Source: Amycolatopsis sulphurea (GTDB lineage Bacteria > Actinomycetota > Actinomycetes > Mycobacteriales > Pseudonocardiaceae). From it: 64,000 nucleotides of DNA. The stretch spans positions 496,001 through 560,000 of the forward strand of contig NZ_PDJK01000002.1 of the NCBI RefSeq assembly GCF_002564045.1, read 5' to 3'. The first letter of the stretch is position 1, and each line of letters opens with the position of its first letter. Positions 25,571-34,349 of this stretch are shown here, one piece after another. Position numbers and translations under genes: made by a program. The notes beneath the pieces are model-generated. The model did no database searches. It saw only the letters and a program-made list of their open reading frames with translations, and was not told where the DNA came from.

Positions 25571-27691
25571 TCATCCAATCCCGGGAATGAGTCGCACGAT
25601 CAGGTCGATCACCCAGATCCCGAGGAACGGGCTCACGATCCCGCCGAGGCCGTAGATCAGCAGGTTCCGGCGCAGCAGCGCGGACGCCGACGAGGGCCGG
25701 TACCGCACCCCGCGCAAGGCCAGCGGGATCAGCGCGACGATGATCAGCGCGTTGAAGATCACCGCGGACAGGATGGCCGAGCGCGGCGTGGCCAGGTGCA
25801 TGATGTTCAGCGCGCCGAGCTGGGCGTAGATGCCGGAGAACATGGCCGGCAGGATGGCGAAGTACTTGGCCAGGTCGTTCGCCACGCTGAAGGTGGTCAG
25901 CGCGCCCCGGGTGATCAGCAGCTGCTTGCCGATCGCCACGATCTCGATCAGCTTCGTCGGGTTGGAATCGAGGTCGACCATGTTGCCGGCCTCCTTGGCC
26001 GCCATGGTCCCGGTGTTCATCGCCACCCCGACGTCGGACTGCGCGAGCGCGGGGGCGTCGTTGGTGCCGTCGCCGGTCATCGCGACCAGCCTGCCGCCCT
26101 CCTGCTCCCGCTTGATCAGCTCCATCTTGTCCTCGGGCTTGGCCTCGGCGAGGAAATCGTCGACGCCCGCGTCCTGGGCGATCGCCCGTGCGGTGAGCGG
26201 GTTGTCGCCGGTGATCATCACCGTCTTGATGCCCATCGCGCGCAGCTCGGTGAACCGCTCCTGCATGCCCGGCTTGACCACATCGGACAGCCGGATCACC
26301 CCGCGCACGAACGCCTTTCCGCCGGCCGCCTCGGCGACCACCAGCGGCGTGCCGCCCTGCTGGCTGATCTCGCCGACCACGCGCTCGGTCTCGTCCGGCA
26401 CGTCGCCGCCGTGGTCGCGAACCCATTGGCGCACCGCGGAAGCGGCGCCCTTGCGGACCTCGCGGTCACCCTCGCCGGAGTGGCTGCTGCGCGCGGGCAG
26501 GGTGATGCCGCTCATCCGGGTCTGCGCGGTGAACGGCACGAACTCGGCGCGTTTCTCCTCCTCGTCCGCGGCCGGGGCCAGCCCGTGCTCGGCGACCACC
26601 AGTTCGACGATGCTGCGGCCTTCCGGCGTACCGTCGGCGAGGCTGGACAACCGGGCCGCGCGGGCCACTTCGTCCACAGTGGAATCGCCGACCGGGATCA
26701 GCTCGGTGGCCCGGCGGTTGCCGAAGGTGATCGTGCCGGTCTTGTCCAGCAGCAGCGTGGACACGTCGCCGGCGGCCTCCACCGCGCGCCCGGAGGTGGC
26801 GAGTACGTTGCGCTGCACCAGCCGGTCCATGCCGGCGATGCCGATCGCGCTGAGCAGCGCACCGATGGTGGTCGGGATCAGGCAGACCAGCAGCGCGGTG
26901 AGCACCACCACCGACTGCTGGCTGCCGGAGTAGGACGCCATCGGCTGCAGTGCCACGACCGCGAGCAGGAAGATGATGGTCAGCGTGGCGAGCAGGATGG
27001 TCAGCGCGATCTCGTTCGGCGTCTTCTGCCGGGAAGCGCCCTCCACCAACGCGATCATCCGGTCCACAAAGGACTCGCCGGGTTTCGTGGTGATCCGCAC
27101 GACGATCCGGTCGGAGAGCACGGTGGTACCGCCGGTCACCGCCGAGCGGTCCCCGCCGGACTCGCGGATCACCGGCGCCGATTCGCCGGTGATGGCCGAT
27201 TCGTCGACCGTGGCGATCCCCTCGACCACGTCACCGTCGCCGGGGATCACCTCCCCCGCCTCGACCACCACGCGGTCGCCGACCCGCAGGTCCGCCCCGG
27301 GCACCTGCTCCTCGGCACCGCCCTCGGTCAGCCGCCGCGCGACGGTCTCCTTCTTGGTCCGCCGCAACGTTTCCGCCTGCGCCTTGCCCCGGCCCTCGGC
27401 CACCGCCTCGGCCAGGTTGGCGAACAGCACGGTGAACCACAGCCACACCGCGATCAGGATGGTGAACACGCTCGGGTCGGTGAACGCGAAGACCGTGGTC
27501 AGCAGCGAGCCGACCCACACCACGAACATCACCGGGTTCTTCAGCTGATGCTTCGGGTGCAGCTTGCGCAGCGCGTCCGGCAGCGAGATCCACAGCTGCG
27601 CCGGACTGAACACCCCGGCGCCTACGCGACCGGCGTTCTCGACGTGATGCCGGGTCTCTTCGGCAGGACTCCGCTCCTGGGTGATGCTCAT
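25571..27691 (-). CDS. kdpB: KdpB P-type ATPase catalytic subunit
   Basis: The 706-residue pump subunit hydrolyses ATP to drive K+ uptake by the KdpFABC complex. It shows the phosphorylation motif DKTGT (316-320), TGES (168-171), a hinge with [13 protein letters not shown], and about seven membrane helices. The ATG at 27691 gives [10 protein letters not shown] 26-codon GTG frame (27688-27768) directly upstream ends at the kdpB start (ATGA) and resembles another kdpB N-terminus (VSTQSRQ), but it has no conserved content, so I do not call it. All residues expected for activity are present. Confidence 0.96.
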   Translation of the reverse strand: MSITQERSPAEETRHHVENAGRVGAGVFSPAQLWISLPDALRKLHPKHQLKNPVMFVVWVGSLLTTVFAFTDPSVFTILIAVWLWFTVLFANLAEAVAEGRGKAQAETLRRTKKETVARRLTEGGAEEQVPGADLRVGDRVVVEAGEVIPGDGDVVEGIATVDESAITGESAPVIRESGGDRSAVTGGTTVLSDRIVVRITTKPGESFVDRMIALVEGASRQKTPNEIALTILLATLTIIFLLAVVALQPMASYSGSQQSVVVLTALLVCLIPTTIGALLSAIGIAGMDRLVQRNVLATSGRAVEAAGDVSTLLLDKTGTITFGNRRATELIPVGDSTVDEVARAARLSSLADGTPEGRSIVELVVAEHGLAPAADEEEKRAEFVPFTAQTRMSGITLPARSSHSGEGDREVRKGAASAVRQWVRDHGGDVPDETERVVGEISQQGGTPLVVAEAAGGKAFVRGVIRLSDVVKPGMQERFTELRAMGIKTVMITGDNPLTARAIAQDAGVDDFLAEAKPEDKMELIKREQEGGRLVAMTGDGTNDAPALAQSDVGVAMNTGTMAAKEAGNMVDLDSNPTKLIEIVAIGKQLLITRGALTTFSVANDLAKYFAILPAMFSGIYAQLGALNIMHLATPRSAILSAVIFNALIIVALIPLALRGVRYRPSSASALLRRNLLIYGLGGIVSPFLGIWVIDLIVRLIPGIG

Positions 27692-27764
27692 GCCGACGCC
27701 TCCGGTGTTTTGCGGGACACCCGCACCCGATCGGCGCTGCGAGCAAGCTGACGCGATTGTGTAC

Positions 27765-29423
27765 TCACAACGCCTCCGTGATGGGACCCAGCGCAAGCGC
27801 CGGAATGAAGGTAAGAGCCGCGACGAGCACCACGGTGCCGGTGAGCATCGAGGCGAACAGCGGCCCGGTGGTGGGCAGCGTGCCCGCGGTCTCCGGAACC
27901 TGTTTCTGCTTGGCGAGCGAACCGGCCAGGCAGAGCACGGCGATGATCGGCACGAACCGGCCGAGCAGCATGGCGACCGAGAACGACGCCTGGAACCAAT
28001 CACTCGTCGCGGTCAGGCCACCGAACGCACTGCCGTTGTTGTTGGCCGTGGACGCGTAGCCGTAGAGGATCTCCGACAACCCGTGCGCACCGGGATTGCC
28101 CAGCGCGGACGACGTTCCCGGTAGCAGCAAAGCAATCCCGGAACCGAGCAGGACCACCGTCGGCATCGCGAGCATCGCGATCGCCGCGCAGGTGACCTCC
28201 CGCCTGCCGAGCTTCTTGCCGAGGTACTCCGGCGTGCGCCCGACCATAAGACCGGCCAGGAACATCGCGATCACGGCCATCACCAGAATGCTGTACAGCC
28301 CGGTGCCGACGCCGCCTGGCGAAAGCTCGCCGAACAACATGTTCAGCATCGCCCCGCCACCGCCGAGCCCGGACAGGCTGTCATGCGCGCCGTTGACCGC
28401 GCCGGTCGACGTGCCGGTGGTGGTGTCCGCGAAGATCGACGTGAGACTCAGGCCGAACCGCTGTTCCTTGCCCTCCATGTTCGCGCCGGCGGCGAGCGCG
28501 GCCGGGCTGTTCGTCAGCGCCTCCGACGACCAGATCACCGCGAGCATCGCGCCCCACAGCAGGCCCATCACGCCCAGCAGCACGTACCCCTGCCGCTGCT
28601 TCCCGACCATGCGGCCGAACGCGCGGGTCAGGCAGACCGGGATGACCAGGATCAGGAACATCTCGACGAGGTTGGTCCAGGCGTTCGGGTTCTCGAACGG
28701 GTGCGCGGAGTTGGCGTTGAAGATGCCACCGCCGTTGGTGCCGAGTTCCTTGATCGCCTCCTGGCTCGCGGCCGGCGCCAGCGCGATCGTGCTGTGGCTG
28801 CCGTCCGGATTGGTCACCGCGACACCCGAACGCAGGCTCTGCACCACACCGAGCGCGATCAGCACGATGGCGAAGACGAACGCCATCGGCAGCAGTACCC
28901 GGATCGTGCCGCGGGTCAGGTCCACCCAGAAGTTGCCCAGCCGGTCGGTGCGGGCGCGGATGAACCCGCGGGTCACCGCGATCGCCACCGCGAGACCGAC
29001 CCCCGCGGAGAGGAAGTTCTGCACGGTGAGCCCGGCCATCTGCACGAAGCTGCCCATCGTCGACTCGGGGACGTAGGACTGCCAGTTCGTGTTGGTCACG
29101 AAACTCACCGCGGTGTTGAACGCCACCGCGGGGGACACCGGAGCATGGCCGAAGTTCCACGGCAGCACGGATTGCAGCCGTTGCAGCAGGTAGAGCAGCA
29201 CCACCGAGACGAAGGAGAACCCGAGCACCCCCGAGGCGTAGGTCTTCCAGTGCTGCTGCGAATCCGGGTCGGCCCGGACGATCTTGTAGAGGATCTTCTC
29301 GACCCTCAGGTGCTTCTCCGAGGAGAAGACCCGGGCCAGATAGTCGCCGAACGGCTTGTACACCGCCACCAGCGCGGCCAAGAGCAAGCCGACCTGGATC
29401 AGGCCGGCACCCACATCACTCAT
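27765..29423 (-). CDS. kdpA: KdpA potassium-binding channel subunit
   Basis: The 552-residue membrane protein forms the K+ selectivity path of the KdpFABC complex. Filter-type loops are visible in [32 protein letters not shown] and [15 protein letters not shown]. About ten membrane helices are present. The ATG at 29423 lies one base after the kdpF stop. The stop lies 73 bases before the kdpB ATG, a larger gap than elsewhere in the operon. Confidence 0.96.
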   Translation of the reverse strand: MSDVGAGLIQVGLLLAALVAVYKPFGDYLARVFSSEKHLRVEKILYKIVRADPDSQQHWKTYASGVLGFSFVSVVLLYLLQRLQSVLPWNFGHAPVSPAVAFNTAVSFVTNTNWQSYVPESTMGSFVQMAGLTVQNFLSAGVGLAVAIAVTRGFIRARTDRLGNFWVDLTRGTIRVLLPMAFVFAIVLIALGVVQSLRSGVAVTNPDGSHSTIALAPAASQEAIKELGTNGGGIFNANSAHPFENPNAWTNLVEMFLILVIPVCLTRAFGRMVGKQRQGYVLLGVMGLLWGAMLAVIWSSEALTNSPAALAAGANMEGKEQRFGLSLTSIFADTTTGTSTGAVNGAHDSLSGLGGGGAMLNMLFGELSPGGVGTGLYSILVMAVIAMFLAGLMVGRTPEYLGKKLGRREVTCAAIAMLAMPTVVLLGSGIALLLPGTSSALGNPGAHGLSEILYGYASTANNNGSAFGGLTATSDWFQASFSVAMLLGRFVPIIAVLCLAGSLAKQKQVPETAGTLPTTGPLFASMLTGTVVLVAALTFIPALALGPITEAL

Positions 29424-29424
29424 C

Positions 29425-29526
29425 TCAGAATTTCTCCGGCCGTACGAGGGCGACGAACAGGTACCCGATCAGGCCGAGCGCCAGCAGCCCGCCGACGATG
29501 TCGGCCACCGTGCCCGCGCCGCTCAC
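29425..29526 (-). CDS. kdpF: KdpF small subunit
   Basis: The 33-residue single-helix peptide stabilises the Kdp complex. The sequence ends in LFVALVRPEKF, the typical KdpF tail. The GTG at 29526 overlaps the stop of the 27-residue peptide upstream (GTGA), and its own stop is one base from kdpA. Such coupling implies translation in sequence from one message. Confidence 0.9.
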   Translation of the reverse strand: MSGAGTVADIVGGLLALGLIGYLFVALVRPEKF

Positions 29527-29606
29527 AGCTTCTCCAGCCCGCGCAGGACCCCGGCGAGCAGCAGGAAAACGCCGATCAGCAAGACGGCGTACAGGAAATC
29601 CGCCAC
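29523..29606 (-). CDS. 27-residue single-helix membrane peptide upstream of kdpF
   Basis: This small gene encodes VADFLYAVLLIGVF followed by a Leu-rich half helix and an RGLEKL end. It is one membrane helix with a positively charged C-terminus, much like KdpF in design but different in sequence. It starts with GTG at 29606 and is preceded by GAGAGG six bases away. Its TGA overlaps the kdpF GTG by four bases. That coupling and the membrane character make it likely to be translated. It may be an extra Kdp subunit or regulator, but I know no tested function. Confidence 0.7.
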   Translation of the reverse strand: MADFLYAVLLIGVFLLLAGVLRGLEKL

Positions 29607-29624
29607 AAGGCACCTCTCAGGAAA

Positions 29625-29645
29625 GGTCACCCGGACCGGGTGACC
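29625..29645 (-). promoter_or_regulatory. Perfect 21-bp palindrome in the kdp leader
   Basis: Arms GGTCACCCGG and CCGGGTGACC surround a single central base. The element ends about 19 bases before the first start codon, just ahead of the GAGAGG ribosome-binding site, and on the transcribed strand is followed by TTTCCT. It could be a repressor operator, or an RNA hairpin that limits transcription or translation of kdp. Confidence 0.65.
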
Positions 29646-29706
29646 GGCTTCGGTCAAGCCCACTCTGCGGTCGCCGTACCGGGCGGGGGCCTCCGGCTGA
29701 CACCTC

Positions 29707-29752
29707 CTTGACGCGCGGTCCCGGACGCGTTTACGCGATCTTGACGCGCGGT
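29707..29752 (-). promoter_or_regulatory. Candidate KdpE-binding direct repeats
   Basis: Two identical 13-bp repeats, ACCGCGCGTCAAG on the kdp strand, lie at 29707-29719 and 29740-29752, 33 bp apart (three helical turns), about 100 bp before the first kdp start. OmpR-family regulators usually bind such phased direct repeats, so these are the best KdpE sites in view. Confidence 0.55.
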
Positions 29753-29960
29753 GATCCCGGCCACGGCGGCCCCCGCGCGACCCGATCACCGCAGCTCAGC
29801 ACGGACGGTGACGCCATGGTGACAAGTCACGCACTGCGTAGTTGAGCATGGACGGAGCGTGCAGTCCGGGCAGACAAGCACGGATTCCTGTGTTAAATCT
29901 GCGTAACAGATAGTTGTATCAGCTAAACAAACCCTCGGCGGCGGAAGCGGAGGGCGGAGC

Positions 29961-30440
29961 ATGTGCGGAATTGCCGGCTGAGTGGCTAACGACCGCGATC
30001 TCACGCAGCACCGGGAGATCGTCGACGCGATGACCGAGACGATGTCCTGCCGCGGCGCGGCCGGCCGGGCAGGGCGAACAGGTGCGCACGTTCTCCGTGG
30101 ACTTCTACGGCCAGGCGGAGAATTTCCAGCCGGACGAGATGCGCGGCACCCCAGACTCACCCAACCTCCGCGACGTGACGCGACTGGTCGGTTCCGCGCA
30201 CCAGGACGTGCTGCTGAACCCGGCCGAACTGTCCGATCCGGACGTCCGCCGCACGGTGCTGCGCGCCCGCGACATCACGGTCGGGCTGGGCGATATGAAC
30301 ACTTCGCTGTACCTGCTGTTCAAAGCGATCCGTGGACAGTCCACAGTGGCCTTGTCCGGCGAGTCGGCGGACAAGGTGTTCGGCAGCTACCGCTGGTTCC
30401 ACGACGAGGCCGCGATCACCGCGGACACCTTCCAGCCGGG
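29961..30440 (+). pseudogene. Asparagine synthetase (asnB) relic
   Basis: The start reads MCGIAG followed by TGA where AsnB proteins have Trp, then continues VANDRDLTQHREIVDAMTETMSCRG. That is the N-terminal glutaminase start with the catalytic Cys2. About 20 codons later the sequence jumps, in another frame, to the synthetase domain (VRTFSVDFYGQAENF, then DMNTSLYLLFKAIRG and ALSGESADKVFG). It stops after YRWFHDEAAITADTF. So there is a nonsense codon, a large internal deletion with a frame change, and loss of the C-terminus where the convergent acetyltransferase gene begins. Confidence 0.82.
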
Positions 30441-30441
30441 C

Positions 30442-31005
30442 TCAGAGTTCCAGCCGGGCGTCGACGCTGCCGCCGTGCACGTCGAGGTCCGCGCCGGTCC
30501 CGGTGAGCAGCCGGTGGGCGGCGGCGTTGTCCACCGTGGTCGTGGCGACCACGAACCGGGCACTGCCGCCGTCCCGTGCGGATTCGAGCAGGACCTCGGT
30601 CACCCGGCGGCCGATGCCGCGCCCGCGCACCGATCGGGCCAGCCACACGCCCGCCTCGACCGCCAGCGCGGACGGGCCGGACACCGGCTTGAGCCGGGCC
30701 GCGCCCGCCGTGCGCCCGTCCACTTCGATCACCCAGGTGCTCTCGATAGCGGTGTCCGGGTCGAGCGACCGGCGGCGGTGGAAGGCCAGGAACGCCGCGC
30801 GCCGCTGATCGGTCCAGCCGGCCGGACCGGTCACCGGGGGCATCACCTCGAGCGGATCCGCTTCGGCGGCCGCGAGCTCCAGCAGCCGCCCGAGCCCCGG
30901 CTCGTCCAGCGGAATCACCACGATCTCGGACTCTCCGGCGGCAGGCACGCCCTGCAGCTTGGCACAGCGTGCCACCGAAGGCCACCTGATGATCCGGCTT
31001 ACCAC
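30442..31005 (-). CDS. GNAT-family N-acetyltransferase
   Basis: The product of up to 187 residues has a GNAT fold: an EVDGRTAGAARLKP strand region, WLARSVRGRGIGRRVTEVLLESA as the acetyl-CoA-binding motif, and TTTVDNAAAHRLLTGTG. The substrate is unknown. The GTG at 31005 lies five bases after the oxidoreductase stop. A later GTG at 30948 (168 residues) is equally plausible because the first 19 residues are not conserved-looking. Co-directional linkage to the Gfo/Idh gene suggests a shared sugar-related role. Confidence 0.75.
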   Translation of the reverse strand: MVSRIIRWPSVARCAKLQGVPAAGESEIVVIPLDEPGLGRLLELAAAEADPLEVMPPVTGPAGWTDQRRAAFLAFHRRRSLDPDTAIESTWVIEVDGRTAGAARLKPVSGPSALAVEAGVWLARSVRGRGIGRRVTEVLLESARDGGSARFVVATTTVDNAAAHRLLTGTGADLDVHGGSVDARLEL

Positions 31006-31009
31006 CTGG

Positions 31010-32017
31010 TCACGGGCACGCTCGGAGTTCGGCCAGACCCACCGGACGGCGCTCCCGGCGGGAAAGCTCGCAGGCCTCGGCGACGCGGAACGCTTCGAGC
31101 GCGTCCACGACCCCGGCCGGGCTCGGCCGGGTGCCGGCCGCGACCTCCAGGAATACCCGCAGTTCAGCGGTATAGGCCGCGCGAAACCGGGTCATGAAGC
31201 CGGGATACGGCGGGCCGGGCAGCGGCGCCACCCCCGGCTCGACTGTGCGAAGTGGAGCATGATCGTCAAGACCGACCACCGCGTTCCCGGCCGAGCCCAG
31301 AGCTTCGAACCGCACGTCGTAGCCCGCGCCGTTGTACCGGGTCAGGGAAACAGTGGCGAGCGTGTCGTCGTAGAGAGTCAGCACGACCGCGGCGGTGTCC
31401 ACGTCGTCGGCATCGGTGAAGAACCGCTCGCCTTTGTTGCGCCCCACCGCGTAGACCTCGGTCACCTCCCGGCCGGTGACCCAGCGGATGATGTCGAAGT
31501 CGTGCACCCCGCAGTCGCGGAACAGGCCGCCGGACCGCGGCACGTACCCCGCGGGCGGCGGCGCGGGGTCCAAAGTGGTCGCCCGCACCGAGTGCAGCCA
31601 GCCGAGTTCCCCGCTGTCCACCGCGGCCTTCGCGGCCTGGTAGCCCGCATCGAACCGGCGCTGGAAACCGATCTGCACCGGCACTCCGGCATCGGTGACC
31701 CGGTCGAGCACCGCGAGGGTGCCGGCGATGTCCGCGGCGACCGGCTTTTCGCAGAACACCGGGATCCCGGCGTCGACCGCGCGGATGATCAGCTCTGGAT
31801 GCGCGTCGGTGGCCGCGGTGATCACCAGCCCGTCGAGCCCGGCATCGAACAGCGCGTCGAGCCCGTCGGCCGCTTCCACGCCGAGCGCGGCCGCAGTCGC
31901 CTGCGCCCGCGCGGTGTCGACGTCGGCCAGCACCACCGAGGACACCTCGGCGAATCCGTGCAGCGTTTCCGCGTGCGCGGCACCGATCCGCCCGGTGCCC
32001 GCCAGTCCCACCCTCAT
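31010..32017 (-). CDS. Gfo/Idh/MocA oxidoreductase, inositol dehydrogenase-like
   Basis: The 335-residue NAD(P)-dependent dehydrogenase has the Rossmann motif GLAGTGRIGAAHAE at residues 4-17, the EKPVA motif with catalytic Lys near residue 96, and DCGVHDFDIIRW carrying the conserved His/Asp. Inositol 2-dehydrogenase is the closest functional match by motif and context. Its ATG overlaps the lacI stop (ATGA). An IolE-like protein is encoded divergently, which supports inositol or a related polyol as substrate. Other sugars are possible. Confidence 0.85.
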   Translation of the reverse strand: MRVGLAGTGRIGAAHAETLHGFAEVSSVVLADVDTARAQATAAALGVEAADGLDALFDAGLDGLVITAATDAHPELIIRAVDAGIPVFCEKPVAADIAGTLAVLDRVTDAGVPVQIGFQRRFDAGYQAAKAAVDSGELGWLHSVRATTLDPAPPPAGYVPRSGGLFRDCGVHDFDIIRWVTGREVTEVYAVGRNKGERFFTDADDVDTAAVVLTLYDDTLATVSLTRYNGAGYDVRFEALGSAGNAVVGLDDHAPLRTVEPGVAPLPGPPYPGFMTRFRAAYTAELRVFLEVAAGTRPSPAGVVDALEAFRVAEACELSRRERRPVGLAELRACP

Positions 32018-33030
32018 CCTCGGCCCTTCCGATCGTGGTCCGCGGTGGTGTTGCGCACCACCAGCGACGGGTGCAGCAGGTGCCGCACCGGCTCGGTCCG
32101 CTCGCCACGCACCCGTTCCAGCAGGGTCTCCAGGGCGAGCCTGCCCATTTCCGTGCGCGGCTGGTCCACTGTGGTCAGACACAGATGCCGAAGCGCGGCC
32201 AGCGACGTGTTGTCGTAGCCCACCACCGAGACATCCTCCGGCACCCGCAATCCGTGTTCGGCCAGCGCGGAGATCGCCCCGACCGCGTTGAAGTCGTTGC
32301 CTGCCACCAGGGCGGTCGGCAACGCCACACCCGGGTAACGGGAGAGCAGCTCCTGCACTGCCTTCTCCCCCGCGGTATCGGTGTGCTCGCTGCGCACCAC
32401 GATCGGCTCCAGCCCATGCCCGCGCATGGCCCGCTGGAACCCACGGCGGCGAGCAGCGGCACCCGCCGCGTCCCCGCCGTCCAGATGCGCGATGCGGCGG
32501 TGGCCCCGGCACACGAGGTGCTCCACCGCCAGCCCCGAGCCCGCCTCCCCGTCGTCGTTCACCGTGTCCACCCCACGCGAACGCGAGGTGCGCGAGACGA
32601 GCGCCACCGGGCACTGGCGGGCGGCAGCTTCGATGGCCGCGGCCGGAACCACCGGCGACAGCAGTACGATTCCCGCCGGGCGAAAGGAAAGCAGGCTGCG
32701 CAACGCGGTCTGCTCCCGCGCGGGCACCCGGCCACCGGTGGTGAGGATGAGGTCGAACCCGGCCGCGCGGGCCGCCGCGTCCAGGCCCTCGACCACGTCG
32801 GCGAAGAACGCGTTGCGCAGATCACTGACCAGGACACCGACCACAGTGGACGTTCGGCTCGCCAGCGAGCGGGCCATGACGTGCGGCGAGTACCCGAGTT
32901 CCTCGGCCGCGGCGAGCACCGCGGCCCGCCGTCGCACGGAGACCTTCGGTGAGTCGCGCATCACCAGTGAGACCAGCGCTCGGGAGACGCCGGCCCGCGC
33001 GGCGACGTCCTCCATCGTGGGTTTCCCCAT
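32014..33030 (-). CDS. LacI-family transcriptional regulator
   Basis: The 338-residue regulator has an N-terminal HTH (MEDVAARAGVSRALVSLVMRDSPKVS, with the hinge-helix sequence ARSLAS) and a periplasmic-binding-like effector domain. It is the first gene of the leftward unit with the oxidoreductase and acetyltransferase. A palindrome at 33098-33115 in the divergent gap is a good operator, so it likely represses both arms until a sugar or polyol binds. Confidence 0.9.
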   Translation of the reverse strand: MGKPTMEDVAARAGVSRALVSLVMRDSPKVSVRRRAAVLAAAEELGYSPHVMARSLASRTSTVVGVLVSDLRNAFFADVVEGLDAAARAAGFDLILTTGGRVPAREQTALRSLLSFRPAGIVLLSPVVPAAAIEAAARQCPVALVSRTSRSRGVDTVNDDGEAGSGLAVEHLVCRGHRRIAHLDGGDAAGAAARRRGFQRAMRGHGLEPIVVRSEHTDTAGEKAVQELLSRYPGVALPTALVAGNDFNAVGAISALAEHGLRVPEDVSVVGYDNTSLAALRHLCLTTVDQPRTEMGRLALETLLERVRGERTEPVRHLLHPSLVVRNTTADHDRKGRG

Positions 33031-33097
33031 CCGCGGCCTCCCGGCTGAATCTTCCGAAGGCGAACCGGCCCTTGACTCGCGATTCCGGACGCTACAA

Positions 33098-33115
33098 GAT
33101 TGGAGCGCTCTAATC
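33098..33115. promoter_or_regulatory. LacI-type operator
   Basis: GATTGGAGCGCTCTAATC is an 18-bp palindrome with one mismatched pair and the central CG typical of LacI-family operators. It lies in the 126-bp gap between the divergent lacI and IolE-like genes. Confidence 0.75.
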
Positions 33116-33156
33116 AATCGCACGTCCGGCCGATCCCGTGCGGTGGAAAGGGATTC

Positions 33157-34050
33157 ATGACGACCGTGCGGAAGCCGCGGGTCGCGGCCGCGCCGATTTC
33201 GTGGGGGGTGTGCGAGGTGCCCGGCTGGGGCCGCGTACTCGACACCCCGGCCGTGCTCGGCGAGATGGCCGGGCTCGGCATCACCGCGACCGAACTCGGC
33301 CCGCCGGGTTACCTGCCCCGCGATCCGGGCGAACTCAAGGCCCTGCTCGGCGGGTACCGGCTGGAGCTGGTCGGCGGTTTCCTCGCGGTCGCGCTGCACC
33401 GGGACCCCGGCGCCGCCCTCGCCGAAGCAGCCGCGTCCGCCGCGTTGTTCGCCGCGTGCGGGGCCGAAGTGCTGGTGCTCGCCGCGGCGAGCGGGCTGGC
33501 CGGTTACGACCAACGTCCCGCGCTCGACGCGGCCGAATGGTCCACTTTGGTCACGACGGCGGAGCGAATCGCGGAGCTGGCCGCGGGCCACGGTGTGAAG
33601 ACCGTGCTGCACCCGCACGTAGGCACGCACGTGGAGACCGAGGCCGAGGTGGAGCGGTTCCTCGCCGATTCGGCTCTGCCGCTGTGCCTGGACACCGGGC
33701 ACCTGCTGATCGGCGGCACCGACCCGGTCGCGCTCGCACGCAGACACCCGTCACGAGTGGGCCATCTGCACCTCAAGGACGTGCGCGGCGAGCTGGCTGC
33801 GGCCGTGCGCGCGGGCGAACTCCCCTACACCGAGGCCGTCGGCCGGGGCCTCTACGTCCCGCTCGGCGAGGGCGATGTGGACATCGAGGCGATGATCCGT
33901 TTCGTCGGCGAAGCGGGCTACGACGGGTGGTACGTACTGGAGCAGGACACCGCGCTCGGCGAAGACAGCCCCGTGGACCGGCCGGGACGGGATGTCGCCA
34001 CCAGCCTCGCCTATCTGACCGAGATCACCGCCGGACTGGGCCGGAAGTAG
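33157..34050 (+). CDS. IolE-like sugar isomerase/dehydratase (TIM barrel)
   Basis: The 297-residue protein belongs to the xylose-isomerase-like TIM-barrel family. The start KPRVAAAPISWGVCEVPGWG matches the N-terminal motif of inosose dehydratases (IolE). LHPHVGTHVETEAEVERF and CLDTGHLLIGG carry likely metal ligands, and HLKDVR follows. GAAAGGG precedes the ATG at 33157. With the divergent dehydrogenase it could perform the first two steps of inositol breakdown. Other iol genes are not present here. Confidence 0.82.
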   Translation: MTTVRKPRVAAAPISWGVCEVPGWGRVLDTPAVLGEMAGLGITATELGPPGYLPRDPGELKALLGGYRLELVGGFLAVALHRDPGAALAEAAASAALFAACGAEVLVLAAASGLAGYDQRPALDAAEWSTLVTTAERIAELAAGHGVKTVLHPHVGTHVETEAEVERFLADSALPLCLDTGHLLIGGTDPVALARRHPSRVGHLHLKDVRGELAAAVRAGELPYTEAVGRGLYVPLGEGDVDIEAMIRFVGEAGYDGWYVLEQDTALGEDSPVDRPGRDVATSLAYLTEITAGLGRK

Positions 34051-34349
34051 GAGCGAGGATGTCCCATCGCGGGGAGGGCGCACGGCGCTCCGGCCATCCG
34101 GTGGCGAGCCTGCTTGGTCACCTGCACGGAATCCCAGTCCCCCGGGCGTGGTCTCGCTCTCCGAAGTGTCCATAGTGGACAGCTTGCACCACCGGCCCCT
34201 CGCCGTGCACCTCGATCGCCGGCCGGCTGCCGTCCGGAAGGTGCGCAGCACTCCTTTCTCCCGCGTGAGTCTCAGTCTCGTCAGCCATTGCCGGGGACAA
34301 TTCTTTACAGTGTATCGAGTTGTCGAGCCGGTCACGACACAACTGCGAC
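34051..34349. other. Intergenic region with weak small frames
   Basis: A 38-codon frame from ATG 34059 to 34175 follows the IolE-like gene and has a GGAGCGAGG ribosome-binding-site-like stretch, but its sequence is basic and unconserved-looking. A 56-codon minus frame (34118-34288) lacks a binding site. The end of the gap (about 34285-34320) is A/T-rich and may hold the acyltransferase promoter. I do not call a gene. Confidence 0.4.

Larger units (their letters stand above)
29607..29960. promoter_or_regulatory. kdp promoter and leader region
   Basis: This gap between the asnB relic and the kdp operon holds the kdp control region. It contains a perfect 10+1+10 palindrome next to the first ribosome-binding site and two identical 13-bp direct repeats (separate entries). 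The part beyond about 29880 is richer in A and T, with an inverted TGTTA/TAACA pair (29891-29908), and belongs to the old asnB promoter. A Cys-rich 31-codon frame on the minus strand (29786-29881) is unproven. Confidence 0.6.

Noticed and set aside
24773-27751. Long plus-strand open frame opposite kdpB/kdpC/kdpD
   Set aside because: It is antisense to three well-supported kdp genes, and its His/Arg/Asp-rich translation has no recognisable domain.
27688-27768. 26-codon frame overlapping the kdpB start
   Set aside because: It has a GTG and ATGA coupling but no conserved sequence or membrane segment; probably a leftover alternative kdpB start region.
34118-34288. 56-codon minus-strand frame between the IolE-like gene and the acyltransferase
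   Set aside because: It has no ribosome-binding site, no recognisable motif and only moderate third-position GC.
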